From positions 1 through 45,499 of the forward strand of contig JAKSDO010000219.1 in the NCBI GenBank assembly GCA_022360055.1: a DNA stretch of 45,499 nucleotides. The letters are read 5' to 3'. The notes under the pieces are model-generated. The model had not been told where the DNA came from and made no database searches. It worked only from the letters and a program-made list of their open reading frames with translations. A program made the translations under genes and the position numbers. This DNA is from Cytophagales bacterium (GTDB lineage Bacteria; Bacteroidota; Bacteroidia; Cytophagales; Cyclobacteriaceae). Of this stretch, positions 24,746-33,248 are shown piece by piece. Each line of letters starts with the position of its first letter. Position 1 is the stretch's first letter.

Positions 24746-25126
24746 AAAAATCGTGCTATGACATTTTTTTAGTTGCTCCTAAGATTGAATCTTTCACATT
24801 TCCAATTACAACAAGATGTTATCCGATTTTTTTAGCGATTAGCCGGCTTGCAGGGCGGGAGGCGCATACCTCACCTTACAATAAAGGTAAGATATACACT
24901 TATTATTAATTAAACCGGACGATCAGCCGGCCTGGTATTAACAATTGATTAATTGTACCAGGCACACTCTTGATTAATTTTCAATAATATTTAAATGCAA
25001 TTCAATTATTGCAACAAAAGGGTTTTGTGCACACGTTAATTTAAAAAATCATAATATCAGTTTGGTTTTTTAATTGACGTAATAATTTTTTTAATATTTA
25101 TTGTAACTAATCAATCAAAATTCACG
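24746..25126. other. AT-rich intergenic region after the catabolic operon
   Basis: No gene is supported. A 55-codon frame begins at ATG 24742, overlapping the previous stop, but its product has no protein-like features. The region contains one strong hairpin at 24931-24962 and very AT-rich sequence leading to the small-RNA promoter. Confidence 0.5.
24931..24962 (+). terminator. Hairpin downstream of the catabolic operon
   Basis: CCTGGT (24931-24936) pairs with ACCAGG (24957-24962), and inside it ACAATT (24941-24946) pairs with AATTGT (24951-24956) around a GATT loop. No U-run follows, so it may be an mRNA 3'-end stabiliser, a factor-dependent terminator or a dyad binding site rather than an intrinsic terminator. 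Confidence 0.4.
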
Positions 25127-25134
25127 TATCTTTG
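25127..25134 (+). promoter_or_regulatory. Promoter of the candidate small RNA
   Basis: TATCTTTG fits the Bacteroidota -7 consensus TAnnTTTG. A TTG at 25101-25103 lies 23 bases upstream as a possible -33 element. Transcription would begin near 25140. Confidence 0.5.
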
Positions 25135-25139
25135 TAATG

Positions 25140-25325
25140 AGGATTGGTTGAAAACTTTACTAAACAAAACGATAAGAAATTCGTTATAAAGTTTAGGATC
25201 TGAGAACAGAGAATAGAGTGAAGCTGATCTCGATTGATGATAAAAGAATTGTCTTAGTAGTTTTTTCATAATTTTGGGTGTTTAGGTTGAATAAAGGCGA
25301 GCTGCTAAGCTTGCCTTTATTTTTT
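25140..25325 (+). ncRNA. Candidate small structured RNA, about 185 nt
   Basis: A consensus -7 element (25127) and a near-perfect intrinsic terminator (25290-25325) frame a 185-base unit with no credible coding frame. Near the 5' end AAACTTTA (25152-25159) pairs with TAAAGTTT (25187-25194), enclosing an inner ACGA/TCGT stem. CTAAAC at 25160-25165 can pair with GTTTAG at 25191-25196 or at 25280-25285, so alternative folds are possible. Length and free-standing position would suit a 6S-type or other regulatory RNA, but I see no diagnostic motif. The next gene begins over 900 bases downstream, so it is not that gene's leader. Confidence 0.5.
25290..25325 (+). terminator. Intrinsic terminator of the candidate small RNA
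   Basis: AATAAAGGCGAGCT (25290-25303) pairs with AGCTTGCCTTTATT (25308-25321) as a 14-bp stem with a four-base loop and one G-T pair, running into a T-tract to 25325. Confidence 0.8.
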
Positions 25326-25458
25326 GTCCGTTTTTAGGGCTCGTCGGAGACCATGGTTCCATTGGTATTTCTGGGGGATTTGAAAAATCAGGCAAAAGGG
25401 TCTTTCGAACTTGTGAGAAACCTGGTTTCATCAACACCGGGTCACCATCAAGCAGTCA

Positions 25459-25493
25459 GATTTCTCCGCTTCGCGAAATGACAAGGTAGAAGC
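25459..25493 (+). repeat. Short interspersed repeat, copy 1
   Basis: The unit GATTTCTCCGCTTCGCGAAA then TGACAAGG resembles the short imperfect-palindrome repeats scattered between genes in many Bacteroidota. The inner CTTCGCGAAA can form a small stem. Its 3' part (GAAATGACAAGGTAGAAGC) is nearly repeated at 25627-25645. Confidence 0.45.
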
Positions 25494-25624
25494 TACTCAA
25501 TAAACAATATTTGCAAAGGTGTGATTATCAATAACGATCGACATTGCAGTCGCTTTCTTACTCAGCAGGTTTGTACTACCAATTACGTTCATTTTGGCTA
25601 AATTGATTTGCACTTATATTGGCC

Positions 25625-25645
25625 CTGAGATGACAAGGTAGGAGC
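25625..25645 (+). repeat. Short interspersed repeat, partial copy 2
   Basis: GAGATGACAAGGTAGGAGC matches the 3' half of the repeat at 25459-25493 with two differences. The palindromic 5' half is missing. Confidence 0.4.
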
Positions 25646-26258
25646 CTCGAAATAACATAAACGTCGTTTTTAATTTTACTGAACACAAATTTGAGCGTTT
25701 CGCCCGGACTTCTTCCCAAGGCACTGCCTTACACCGTGTAGCTCTGAGCGCCCTGGCATACGATTGTCAAATACATCTCTTTCGATCGGATGGTTTGCCT
25801 TTTGTCATCTTGGTGCGGAAACTTCGTGAATGGTTCATTTTTCTCACATTTGATAAAACCTGCTTTGCGTGCGTGCGGAGCAGCCTTGTCCGGCAGACTG
25901 GTCTGCCTGGTCGGAAGGTGCTTCCATGTGCTATGCCATGATCCGGACTGTATGGACTGCCCTGCACGTTTGGGATTTTATATTTAACTCGAATAAAAGA
26001 ACGCGTAAAAAAATCCGATAAAAATAGCCCGGTGGTAAAAGACCTCGCTTTCCCCGGAAATACCGACCGATCCGTTTTCGGATCGATGCGCATAAGCTTG
26101 CTCATTTTATAGACAGAATCACCGAATTGAACAGGGGGTTTATCCACGCAGACTTTTGATTATCAAATTGTTGCTTTTAATGCCCTATTCGGTTAGTTTT
26201 ACCGTCCTTTCTCAAAAGGGAAGTTTGTACATTTTTTTAATCAAAAACGCTGATAATT

Positions 26259-28385
26259 ATGAAGGCTTACGATGAGAGACATATCAAAAATATTGTATTG
26301 ATTGGAGGGGCAAAAAGCGGCAAGACTACACTTGCCGAAACCATGCTCTTTGAGGCTGGAATTTTAAGACGACGCGGTGCGGTCGAAGATAAAAATACAG
26401 TTTCGGATTATCATGAAATCGAACATGAAAGAGAAAATTCTGTTTATGCAACGTCGATGCATGCAGAATGGCGAGATTATAAGATCAATATTATTGATAC
26501 GCCCGGTCTGGATGATTTTATGGGTGAGATTGTTTCTTCAATGAAGGTAGCCGAGACTTGTGTAATGTTGGTAAATGCGCAAAATGGAGTGGAAGTAAGC
26601 ACCGAGCTTATCTGGAATTACGCGGATCAATTTAAAAAACCCGTTATTCTTGCCGTAAACCAGATTGATCATCCAAAGTCAAATTTTGAAGCTACAATCG
26701 ATTCCATAAAACAGCGTTTTGGTTCTCCTGCGATAATCATGCAATATCCCGTTAATCAGGGAGAGGGATTTGATTCTATTATCGACTTATTGAAAATGAT
26801 CATGTACAAATTTCCGAAGGACGGAGGGAAGCCGGAGAAACTTCCAATCCCTGAAGAGGAGCAGGACCGGGCTGATGAACTTCACAACGAACTTGTTGAG
26901 AAAGCGGCTGAGAATGACGAGGAACTGATGGAATTGTATTTTGAGAAAGGCAGTCTCGACGAAGATGAGATGAGAAAAGGACTGAAGCTCGGGATGATGA
27001 AACACGAGGTATTTCCGATTTTCTGCCTCTCTGCAAAGAAAAATATGGGAAGCGGAAGATTGATGGGATTTATTGACAATGTAGCCCCAACGGCTGCGGA
27101 AATGAGTCCGGAAACTACCACCGAGGACGAAGAAATATCATGCGATCCAAGTGAACCAACATCCATATTTGTGTTTAAAACGATCATTGAGCCATTCCTT
27201 GGCAAGATCACGTATTTCAAAGTAATGTCCGGAGTATTGAAGACAGGCCAGGATTTGATAAACAATCAAAACGATACCTCTGAGCGATTCAACCAGCTTT
27301 TTATCATGGATGGTAAAAATAAGAATTCTGTAGATCAACTTTATGCCGGAGATATAGGGGCAACCGTAAAACTCAAAGATAGCCATACCAATCAAACCCT
27401 CCATGAGAAGCGTGTGAGTTACGCTATAAAACCAATGGAGTTTCCATCACCGAGAATTACGACCGCCATAAAGGCAAAAGACAAAAATGACGATGAAAAA
27501 TTGGCGGAGGCTCTGCGAGAGATTAATGAAGAGGATCCCACCACGCTATATGAATATTCAAGGGAGCTGAAGCAATTAATAATGCATGGTCAGGGAGAGC
27601 TTCATTTTGCCGTTACGGAATGGAAATTGGCGAACGTTTACAACATCGGAATAGAATTTATCAAGCCTAGAATTGCCTATCGGGAAACCATTCAAAAGGC
27701 CTCAGATGCAAATTATCGTCACAAGAAGCAATCTGGCGGCGCCGGGCAATTTGGAGAGGTATTCATCCGAATTGAACCGTATTTTGAGGGTATGCCTGAA
27801 CCGACGGATTTTACCGTTAGGGGAAAGGAAGAAATAGAACTTGATTGGGGAGGTAAGCTTGTATTCTATAACTGTATAGTAGGAGGCGTCATTGATGCCC
27901 GATATATCCCATCCATTCTAAAAGGTGTCATGGAGAAAATGGAGGAAGGTCCGATAACCGGCTCGTATGTACGGGACATCCGGGTGATGGTTTATGATGG
28001 GAAAATGCACCCGGTCGACTCTAATGATATTTCATTCAAAATTGCAGGAGCCCAGGCATTTAAATCTGCTTTCGTCAATGCCAATCCCAAAATTCTGGAA
28101 CCGATAAACGATCTTGAAGTTATGGTCCCCGAGGAGTTGATGGGTGATGTTATGACGGATCTTCAGACCCGAAGAGCAATTATACAAGGCATGGATAGCA
28201 AGGGAGTTTACAAAGTTATAAAAGCTAAAACTCCTTTGGCCGAAATGTATAAGTACACCACTTCGCTGCGGTCCATTACGCAGGGGAGAGCCAGTTTCTC
28301 AACGGTATTTGCCGAATATTCACCGGTGCCGATGGATATTCAACAAAAACTGATGAAGGAAATGCAGGAAAAAGAAGAGGAATAA
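26259..28385 (+). CDS. EF-G paralogue (EF-G2 type) lacking the catalytic histidine
   Basis: This 708-residue translational GTPase homologue has all EF-G domains. The G-domain motifs deviate from true EF-G: P-loop GGAKSGKTT (16-24) instead of AHIDAGKTT, and DTPGLDDF (80-87) instead of DTPGHVDF, with Leu84 replacing the histidine that activates hydrolytic water. The G4 motif is NQID (134-137) instead of NKMD. Domain IV keeps the FGEV segment and a long C-terminal region. Bacteroides EF-G2 is a known paralogue that supports translation with little or no GTPase activity; this gene fits that class. It probably acts on ribosomes under nutrient limitation. A strong terminator follows, and it appears to be a single-gene unit. 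Confidence 0.9.
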   Translation: MKAYDERHIKNIVLIGGAKSGKTTLAETMLFEAGILRRRGAVEDKNTVSDYHEIEHERENSVYATSMHAEWRDYKINIIDTPGLDDFMGEIVSSMKVAETCVMLVNAQNGVEVSTELIWNYADQFKKPVILAVNQIDHPKSNFEATIDSIKQRFGSPAIIMQYPVNQGEGFDSIIDLLKMIMYKFPKDGGKPEKLPIPEEEQDRADELHNELVEKAAENDEELMELYFEKGSLDEDEMRKGLKLGMMKHEVFPIFCLSAKKNMGSGRLMGFIDNVAPTAAEMSPETTTEDEEISCDPSEPTSIFVFKTIIEPFLGKITYFKVMSGVLKTGQDLINNQNDTSERFNQLFIMDGKNKNSVDQLYAGDIGATVKLKDSHTNQTLHEKRVSYAIKPMEFPSPRITTAIKAKDKNDDEKLAEALREINEEDPTTLYEYSRELKQLIMHGQGELHFAVTEWKLANVYNIGIEFIKPRIAYRETIQKASDANYRHKKQSGGAGQFGEVFIRIEPYFEGMPEPTDFTVRGKEEIELDWGGKLVFYNCIVGGVIDARYIPSILKGVMEKMEEGPITGSYVRDIRVMVYDGKMHPVDSNDISFKIAGAQAFKSAFVNANPKILEPINDLEVMVPEELMGDVMTDLQTRRAIIQGMDSKGVYKVIKAKTPLAEMYKYTTSLRSITQGRASFSTVFAEYSPVPMDIQQKLMKEMQEKEEE

Positions 28386-28404
28386 AAAACTTTTATAAAA
28401 GTTT

Positions 28405-28443
28405 AAAACCCATCGGTAATTTACTTCCGATGGGTTTTTTTAT
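28405..28443 (+). terminator. Intrinsic terminator after the EF-G paralogue
   Basis: AACCCATCGG (28407-28416) pairs perfectly with CCGATGGGTT (28427-28436) around a ten-base loop, followed by seven T residues. Confidence 0.9.
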
Positions 28444-28495
28444 TTTTGTGCTGAATTGAAACTCGCATTTTTTTACATTTACGGAAAAAGTTTTT

Positions 28496-29197
28496 ATGAA
28501 ATCATCTGGTAAATTGTTCACAACTCATATTGCCGTTGCAATAATTATTTTCGCCTCGGTAAGTGTATTCGCTCAAAATAAGGTTGTAAGGGAAATTGCG
28601 CCTTTTGATAAGGTGAAAATCTCCGATGATCTGAAAGTTACATTTAAAAAGGCAGATAAGGAGAATATCACGATCGTCGCCAACGGAATCGGTTACGATA
28701 AAATTGTGACGGCGTCTTCCGGAAGAACGTTGAAGATGAAAGTGAAAACGGGAATATTTAAGAGCACGGATGTTCAAATTCTAGTTGAATATGTAAAACT
28801 CAGATCCATAGAGGCATCAAATAAGGCGGATGTTAAATTTGAAGAGCGCCTGACCGGTGATGAATTGAGTTTGAAGGCAACAGGTGGAGCCGTAATACGT
28901 GTTGAGGTAGATGTTTCCGCTTTGAAAGCCTCCTTGTCCAATGGAGGCCGGATCGAGATCTCCGGTAAAGCAGATCTTCAGGAAGTTGAGGCCAGTCTGG
29001 GGGCTAAATTCAACGCTTATGAATTTGAGACCGAAAATGGCTATGTAAAATCCAATACGAATTCGGATGTCGTGGTTTGGGTAAAGAATAGACTGGAAGC
29101 TACCGCAGGATCAAAAGCGGAGCTAAAATATAGGGGAAAACCCGTTGATGTAAAGTCGAATACAAGTCTCGGTGGGAAAATCAGCGGAGATTTGTAA
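28496..29197 (+). CDS. GIN-domain (DUF2807) exported protein
   Basis: This 233-residue protein has a signal peptide (about 1-26, ending SVSVFAQ) and a repetitive beta-strand pattern (FDKVKISDDLKVTFKKAD; LSLKATGGAVIRVEVDVSAL; LSNGGRIEISGKADLQEVE) typical of the putative head-GIN domain, which folds as a beta-helix. The family is very common in Bacteroidota envelopes; its function is unknown and adhesion or matrix roles are only proposed. It is a single gene between a terminator and the convergent pepE gene. Confidence 0.8.
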   Translation: MKSSGKLFTTHIAVAIIIFASVSVFAQNKVVREIAPFDKVKISDDLKVTFKKADKENITIVANGIGYDKIVTASSGRTLKMKVKTGIFKSTDVQILVEYVKLRSIEASNKADVKFEERLTGDELSLKATGGAVIRVEVDVSALKASLSNGGRIEISGKADLQEVEASLGAKFNAYEFETENGYVKSNTNSDVVVWVKNRLEATAGSKAELKYRGKPVDVKSNTSLGGKISGDL

Positions 29198-29203
29198 CCT
29201 GGT

Positions 29204-29914
29204 CTAAAGCAGAAAGCTCAAATTGTCGCCATCTTTATGCAATTGCGTCGGATGATCGTAGCTGAAAATCTTGCAATTCCCTTTTCCTACAAAAAACAAT
29301 TGATCTGCCTCCTTCCGCAGAAGTGAGCCTTCAGGCAGACCTACGACAGGTGTATCTCTGTTTAGCGCAACGAATTCCCCAAGGCGCATGTCACGGCTTT
29401 CACCTCCATGATTGGGGATCGTGGCTTCGGTGTAGTGCGGGTTTATTTGAAAAGGGATTAAATTCAAGCCATTAAAAGAATCGGGCGATACAATGGGCAT
29501 ATCGTTTGTCGTCTTGATGGTTGGGCATGTTATATTGGAACCGGCGCTCCATCCAATATAAGGCATGCCTTTTTCGACTGCATTTTTTATCGGATTTATC
29601 AATGCATAATCCTGGAGTAATTTTGCCAACTGGAAGGTATTTCCACCACCTACGGCAATGGCATCGAAATCGTTAAGTATCCCGGGGTTGACCTCTCTTT
29701 GGTGGATACTCGCGACATCATACCCAAAAGAAGCGAGTCGTGCGGCTACGGCATCGTAATATTCGTCGTATGTGATTGAAACTCCCGCAAAAGGTATAAA
29801 CAGAACTTTTTTGATTGTCGATCCCAGGAAATCTTTGATGTGAGGTTCGGGCCAACCCAGATACGGCTCCCCGGGATTCGTTGAATTACTTAAAAGTAAG
29901 AGTCTGCTATTCAT
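29204..29914 (-). CDS. pepE: Dipeptidase E (peptidase family S51)
   Basis: This 236-residue cytoplasmic serine peptidase hydrolyses Asp-X dipeptides. The nucleophile lies in the elbow YIGWSAGSNI, and the glycine-rich GGGNTFQL and PHYTEA segments are typical of PepE. Length matches the E. coli enzyme (229). An open frame extends to 29986, but the ATG at 29914 gives the family start MNSRLLLLSNSTNPGEPYLG. It is the last gene of a minus-strand operon, 11 bases after yjbQ. Confidence 0.92.
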   Translation of the reverse strand: MNSRLLLLSNSTNPGEPYLGWPEPHIKDFLGSTIKKVLFIPFAGVSITYDEYYDAVAARLASFGYDVASIHQREVNPGILNDFDAIAVGGGNTFQLAKLLQDYALINPIKNAVEKGMPYIGWSAGSNITCPTIKTTNDMPIVSPDSFNGLNLIPFQINPHYTEATIPNHGGESRDMRLGEFVALNRDTPVVGLPEGSLLRKEADQLFFVGKGNCKIFSYDHPTQLHKDGDNLSFLL

Positions 29915-29925
29915 AATCTTAATGC

Positions 29926-30348
29926 TTAAATTCCATAAACCGTTAAAACCAACCTTCTCGACCCCCCGTAATTTCTGTGCTCGCAAAGGTAGATTCCCTG
30001 CCAGGTCCCTACATTTATTCTTCCGTTGGATACGGGAACCGTGACAGAGCTCCCAAGAATTGAAGATTTTATATGAGCCGGCATGTCATCGGATCCTTCG
30101 TAGTCGTGCTTGTAATAGGGCATATCTTCTGGGATCATTTCATTAAAATGACTCTCAAAGTCCATGCGCACCGTCGGGTCTGCATTTTCGTTTATAGTAA
30201 GGCTGGCCGACGTATGCTTGATAAAAACATGGAGAATTCCAGTTTTGATTTCTTTAAGCTCTTGGAAACCGGTGAGTATTTCATGGGTAACGAGATGGAA
30301 CCCCCGCCCTTTTGGATTTACAGATATCTCTTTTTGAAAAACTTTCAT
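29926..30348 (-). CDS. yjbQ: YjbQ/UPF0047 family protein
   Basis: This 140-residue protein has the UPF0047 signature: HTSASLTINENADPTVRMD, the middle HxxEGSDDMPAHIKSS pattern, then NVGTWQGIYLCEHR near the end. Family members have been reported to show weak thiamine-phosphate-synthase activity and are usually annotated as secondary thiamine-phosphate synthase, though the main role is uncertain. Histidines in HTSAS and in PAHIKSS are likely metal ligands. It lies nine bases after the beta-helix lipoprotein gene and 11 before pepE. Confidence 0.9.
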   Translation of the reverse strand: MKVFQKEISVNPKGRGFHLVTHEILTGFQELKEIKTGILHVFIKHTSASLTINENADPTVRMDFESHFNEMIPEDMPYYKHDYEGSDDMPAHIKSSILGSSVTVPVSNGRINVGTWQGIYLCEHRNYGGSRRLVLTVYGI

Positions 30349-30357
30349 ACCAGTGTT

Positions 30358-31758
30358 TTATTCGATTCGTTCATATGCGCCAATATCGGGGAATTGATCT
30401 CTCTCATTCCCATCCAGATCGGCAACCACGCCAATCAATTCTCCGGCATCTTTTGCCGGGGAAAGGGTATCCAGCCGATAGTTATACCTGGGAGGATCTT
30501 TAAATTCAGGATCCGCATTAATGATATTTCCCAAGGTGTCAAGCGAAGAAATGGTAGTCCTGAACATGGAGTTGGTAAATGAAAACAAGCTATTGGTTTC
30601 GTCGGAAAGCTCAAAGGCAAGTTCATCCTCCAGATTACCATCAATAATAGAATTTTTAATTTCCAAGTTTAAATCCTCAATAATTGATGAATTATCTTCC
30701 AGGGTAATATGATCGGTAGCATAAAATAACGGACTCTGCCGGACAATATTAAAAGCATAATTGGCAAAAGTACAATGCCTGAAATAATAATTTCCTCCGG
30801 CGATAGTTCCGATGTTCGGCTCAATGCAGTTATTTACCAATACATTTTCGGCATATACATCGGATGTGAAACAGAGGATGCCCGACTTGCTCATATTTTC
30901 GATGATCGAGTTTTTTAGGATAATATCAGGAATGGTGTCCGGGTCCGGAGCTCCTAACCTTATACCGTATTCGGCATTCCTTATTATGCAGAAATTCATA
31001 TAATTGTCGTGACTGCCTTCCAGTATAAATATTCCTCCCCATTGGCCGGGCAGATTTTCATAAGCAGGATCCAGACGTTCGTTTCTGAATAGTATTCGCC
31101 TTTCGGGCGATCCTCCCGCATGAATTTTTCCCTTTACAAAGATATTTGCTCCTTTTGAACCAAATACACGGGTCCCTTCTTCAATGGTCAATCGGCAAAG
31201 TGAATCGATAAGGATGGAGCCAAAGAGCACATAAGGCCGTTCATTTGTCCAGGTCGTATTGCAATCCAAAACTTCATTTCCAAGATAATTGGCATCCTGT
31301 CCCCAGGCAATCAACTTGACATCCTGCGCTTTTCCATTGGTTTCGAAAACGATTGAGTCGTTGACCAGGTACGGGCTGTTTTCATCCATTGGATTTATAA
31401 ATACCTCAATCAAAATAAGAACGGAATCTTTGCCCAGGATCACGAATTCTTCGGACTGGCCGGGCTCCGTGCCATTTACTAAAATGTTGAACGGGGAGGC
31501 CTTCCCATTTCCAAGTTTAATCGATCCGATCTTTATTGCCTTTTGATACGGGTTGTATACTTTTAGTCGTTTTGTGGTACTTCCGAGGCCGGAAAAGACG
31601 GTGTCAAAAAGTATCGTATCGGTTGAAAATTCCAGGCCGCCGTCAAAATCCAAATCCAGGATCTCCTCTTCTGGTTTGCAAGTAAGAAACGATATCCCGA
31701 TTATCGATAGAAGGAAAACGGAAACCGGATGTGCAAAGGCCTTTACAGAGATCATCAA
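30358..31758 (-). CDS. Right-handed beta-helix lipoprotein (choice-of-anchor Q-like)
   Basis: This 466-residue lipoprotein has its lipobox SFLTC at Cys27. It starts with a beta-sandwich domain (about 40-150) resembling the Ig-like domains that follow lipidated N-termini in Bacteroidota. A parallel beta-helix follows (about 170-400), visible as repeated polar and aliphatic rungs such as GIRLGAP, ILKNSIIENMSKSGI and AENVLVNNCI. The end carries SPAKDAG then DLDGNERDQFPDIGAYE, a hallmark of choice-of-anchor Q proteins. It probably binds polysaccharide or protein at the cell surface. Its ATG overlaps the prfA stop (ATGA), so expression is coupled to that housekeeping gene. Confidence 0.82.
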   Translation of the reverse strand: MMISVKAFAHPVSVFLLSIIGISFLTCKPEEEILDLDFDGGLEFSTDTILFDTVFSGLGSTTKRLKVYNPYQKAIKIGSIKLGNGKASPFNILVNGTEPGQSEEFVILGKDSVLILIEVFINPMDENSPYLVNDSIVFETNGKAQDVKLIAWGQDANYLGNEVLDCNTTWTNERPYVLFGSILIDSLCRLTIEEGTRVFGSKGANIFVKGKIHAGGSPERRILFRNERLDPAYENLPGQWGGIFILEGSHDNYMNFCIIRNAEYGIRLGAPDPDTIPDIILKNSIIENMSKSGILCFTSDVYAENVLVNNCIEPNIGTIAGGNYYFRHCTFANYAFNIVRQSPLFYATDHITLEDNSSIIEDLNLEIKNSIIDGNLEDELAFELSDETNSLFSFTNSMFRTTISSLDTLGNIINADPEFKDPPRYNYRLDTLSPAKDAGELIGVVADLDGNERDQFPDIGAYERIE

Positions 31759-32828
31759 TCTACCTGACCAGCTTTTAGTTTTTCAGCATTCTCGGCGATT
31801 CGCAGACGCTCAATAAACTCCTGTATATTACCGTCCATGACCTGGGGTAAATTATGTTGCGAATATCCGATTCGATGGTCCGTGACCCTTCCTTGCGGGT
31901 AATTATACGTTCTGATTTTATCAGATCGATCACCACTGCCTATCATAGATTTTCTTTCTGCGCCAACTTCCTCCTGCTGCTTTTGCAGTTCAATGGCGTA
32001 GAGTCTGGATTTCAGTTCTTTCAAGGCTTTATCGTAATTCTTTAATTTTGATTTCTGGTCCTGACACTGAACCACGATCCCGGATGGAATGTGTGTTAAC
32101 CGGATTGCAGAATAGGTTGTATTTACGGACTGACCTCCGGGGCCCGAAGAACAGAATTCATCCCTTCGCACATCATTCAAATCGATCTCAACTTCAACAT
32201 CATCCATTTCAGGAAGTACCGCAACGCTTGCCGCCGAGGTATGGACCCTCCCCTGGGTCTCCGTAGCCGGAACGCGCTGCACACGGTGCACACCGCTTTC
32301 ATACTTCATCATGCCGTATACATCATTGCCTGTGATATTTGCAACCAATCTGCTGTATCCTCCGGCCGTTCCCTCGACAAAATCGGATACGGACAATTTC
32401 CAACTTTGTTTTTCACAAAATTTCTGATACATCCTCAGCAAATCTCCGGCAAATATTGAGGCCTCATCCCCGCCGGCTCCGGCTCGAATTTCCAATATTA
32501 CGTCTTTACTATCGTTGGGGTCCTTCGGGATGAGCATTTGTTTTAGTTCGGCTTCCATTTCATCTTTTCGGGGTTGCAGATCCTCCAGTTCCACCTTTGC
32601 CATTTCACGAAATTCTTCATCCTTTTCAGTTTCAAGAATTGATTTGGCGCTGGTTATTCCATCGAGAATTTTCTTGTAGCTTTCGTACTTTGCAACAATT
32701 TTTTCGAGGTCTTTGTATTCTTTGCTGAGCTTTGAGAATTCCTTCATATCTGCCATTGCATCCGGCTGTACGATCAGCTTTCCAACCTCCTCAAATCGAT
32801 CTTTAATGGCTTCTAATTTGTCAATCAT
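31755..32828 (-). CDS. prfA: Peptide chain release factor 1
   Basis: This 357-residue protein reads UAA/UAG stop codons and releases the peptide. The codon-recognition loop contains PAT (187-189, in RVPATETQGRVHTSA), which marks RF1 rather than RF2 (SPF). The catalytic GGQ is at 231-233 (SSGPGGQSVN). Length is normal. It is first gene of a four-gene minus-strand operon with the beta-helix lipoprotein, yjbQ and pepE. Confidence 0.97.
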   Translation of the reverse strand: MIDKLEAIKDRFEEVGKLIVQPDAMADMKEFSKLSKEYKDLEKIVAKYESYKKILDGITSAKSILETEKDEEFREMAKVELEDLQPRKDEMEAELKQMLIPKDPNDSKDVILEIRAGAGGDEASIFAGDLLRMYQKFCEKQSWKLSVSDFVEGTAGGYSRLVANITGNDVYGMMKYESGVHRVQRVPATETQGRVHTSAASVAVLPEMDDVEVEIDLNDVRRDEFCSSGPGGQSVNTTYSAIRLTHIPSGIVVQCQDQKSKLKNYDKALKELKSRLYAIELQKQQEEVGAERKSMIGSGDRSDKIRTYNYPQGRVTDHRIGYSQHNLPQVMDGNIQEFIERLRIAENAEKLKAGQVD

Positions 32829-33248
32829 AGCTTAATTTTTGGTCTGGCAAAGTTAATATTTATGATCGTTTAATAATAAAAGAAAAACAATATGTGTAAT
32901 ATTTTGACAAAATGTACGATTTGATGGAGATCCGAATCTTTAAATCCAATTCATGTCGTTAAATAAGACGAAATGTCGATAAAGCAGACAACTTTCGCGG
33001 GTCAAAATGCCCGGGAAATACTTAATTGTTCCTTTAATACAAAGTTTCTGTCTACATTTATTTGTTTGGATTTATTCTTCACAATTTTTTTTTAAATTCA
33101 GCAATCCATTTATTACACAAAGACATGATCACAAATGGTTTTAATTTAAATGTTTTTTATAAATTGGATTGAATTTTTATCATGACCTAATAATCCAATT
33201 CAAACTTTAATATTTTTCACTGAACATTTTTCAATAATAGTCTAACCG
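32829..33248. other. Divergent intergenic region between prfA and the HAMP-GAF-PAS gene
   Basis: This AT-rich region has no gene. It contains the prfA promoter near 32848 and a repeated string AATCCAATTCA at 32943-32953 and 33192-33202. AATTGGATT at 33162-33170 forms an inverted pair with AATCCAATT at 33192-33200. These may be binding sites for regulators of the sensor gene. Confidence 0.45.
32848..32855 (-). promoter_or_regulatory. prfA promoter, -7 element
   Basis: On the minus strand this reads TAACTTTG, an exact fit to TAnnTTTG, 20 bases upstream of the prfA ATG. Confidence 0.5.

Larger units (their letters stand above)
25331..26258. other. Long intergenic region, no gene supported
   Basis: Over 900 bases lack a convincing gene. 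The longest frame (25767-26147, minus, 126 codons) is rich in Arg, Ser and Lys with no domain or secondary-structure pattern, and I regard it as chance. Short repeats occur at 25459-25493 and 25625-25645. The last 100 bases presumably hold the promoter of the EF-G paralogue; TACATTTT at 26228-26235 is a weak -7 candidate. GC content rises noticeably around 25690-25980, suggesting old gene debris. Confidence 0.5.

Noticed and set aside
24742-24909. 55-codon frame overlapping the membrane-protein stop as ATGA
   Set aside because: Coupling-like start but unremarkable composition, no hydrophobic or domain pattern; kept only as a possibility.
25218-25271. Short GTG-initiated peptide frame inside the candidate small RNA
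   Set aside because: Only 17 codons and no clear ribosome-binding site; structured RNA is the better explanation, though a short peptide is not excluded.
25767-26147. 126-codon minus-strand frame
   Set aside because: Low-complexity basic product without secondary-structure pattern or context; regarded as chance in a GC-richer patch.
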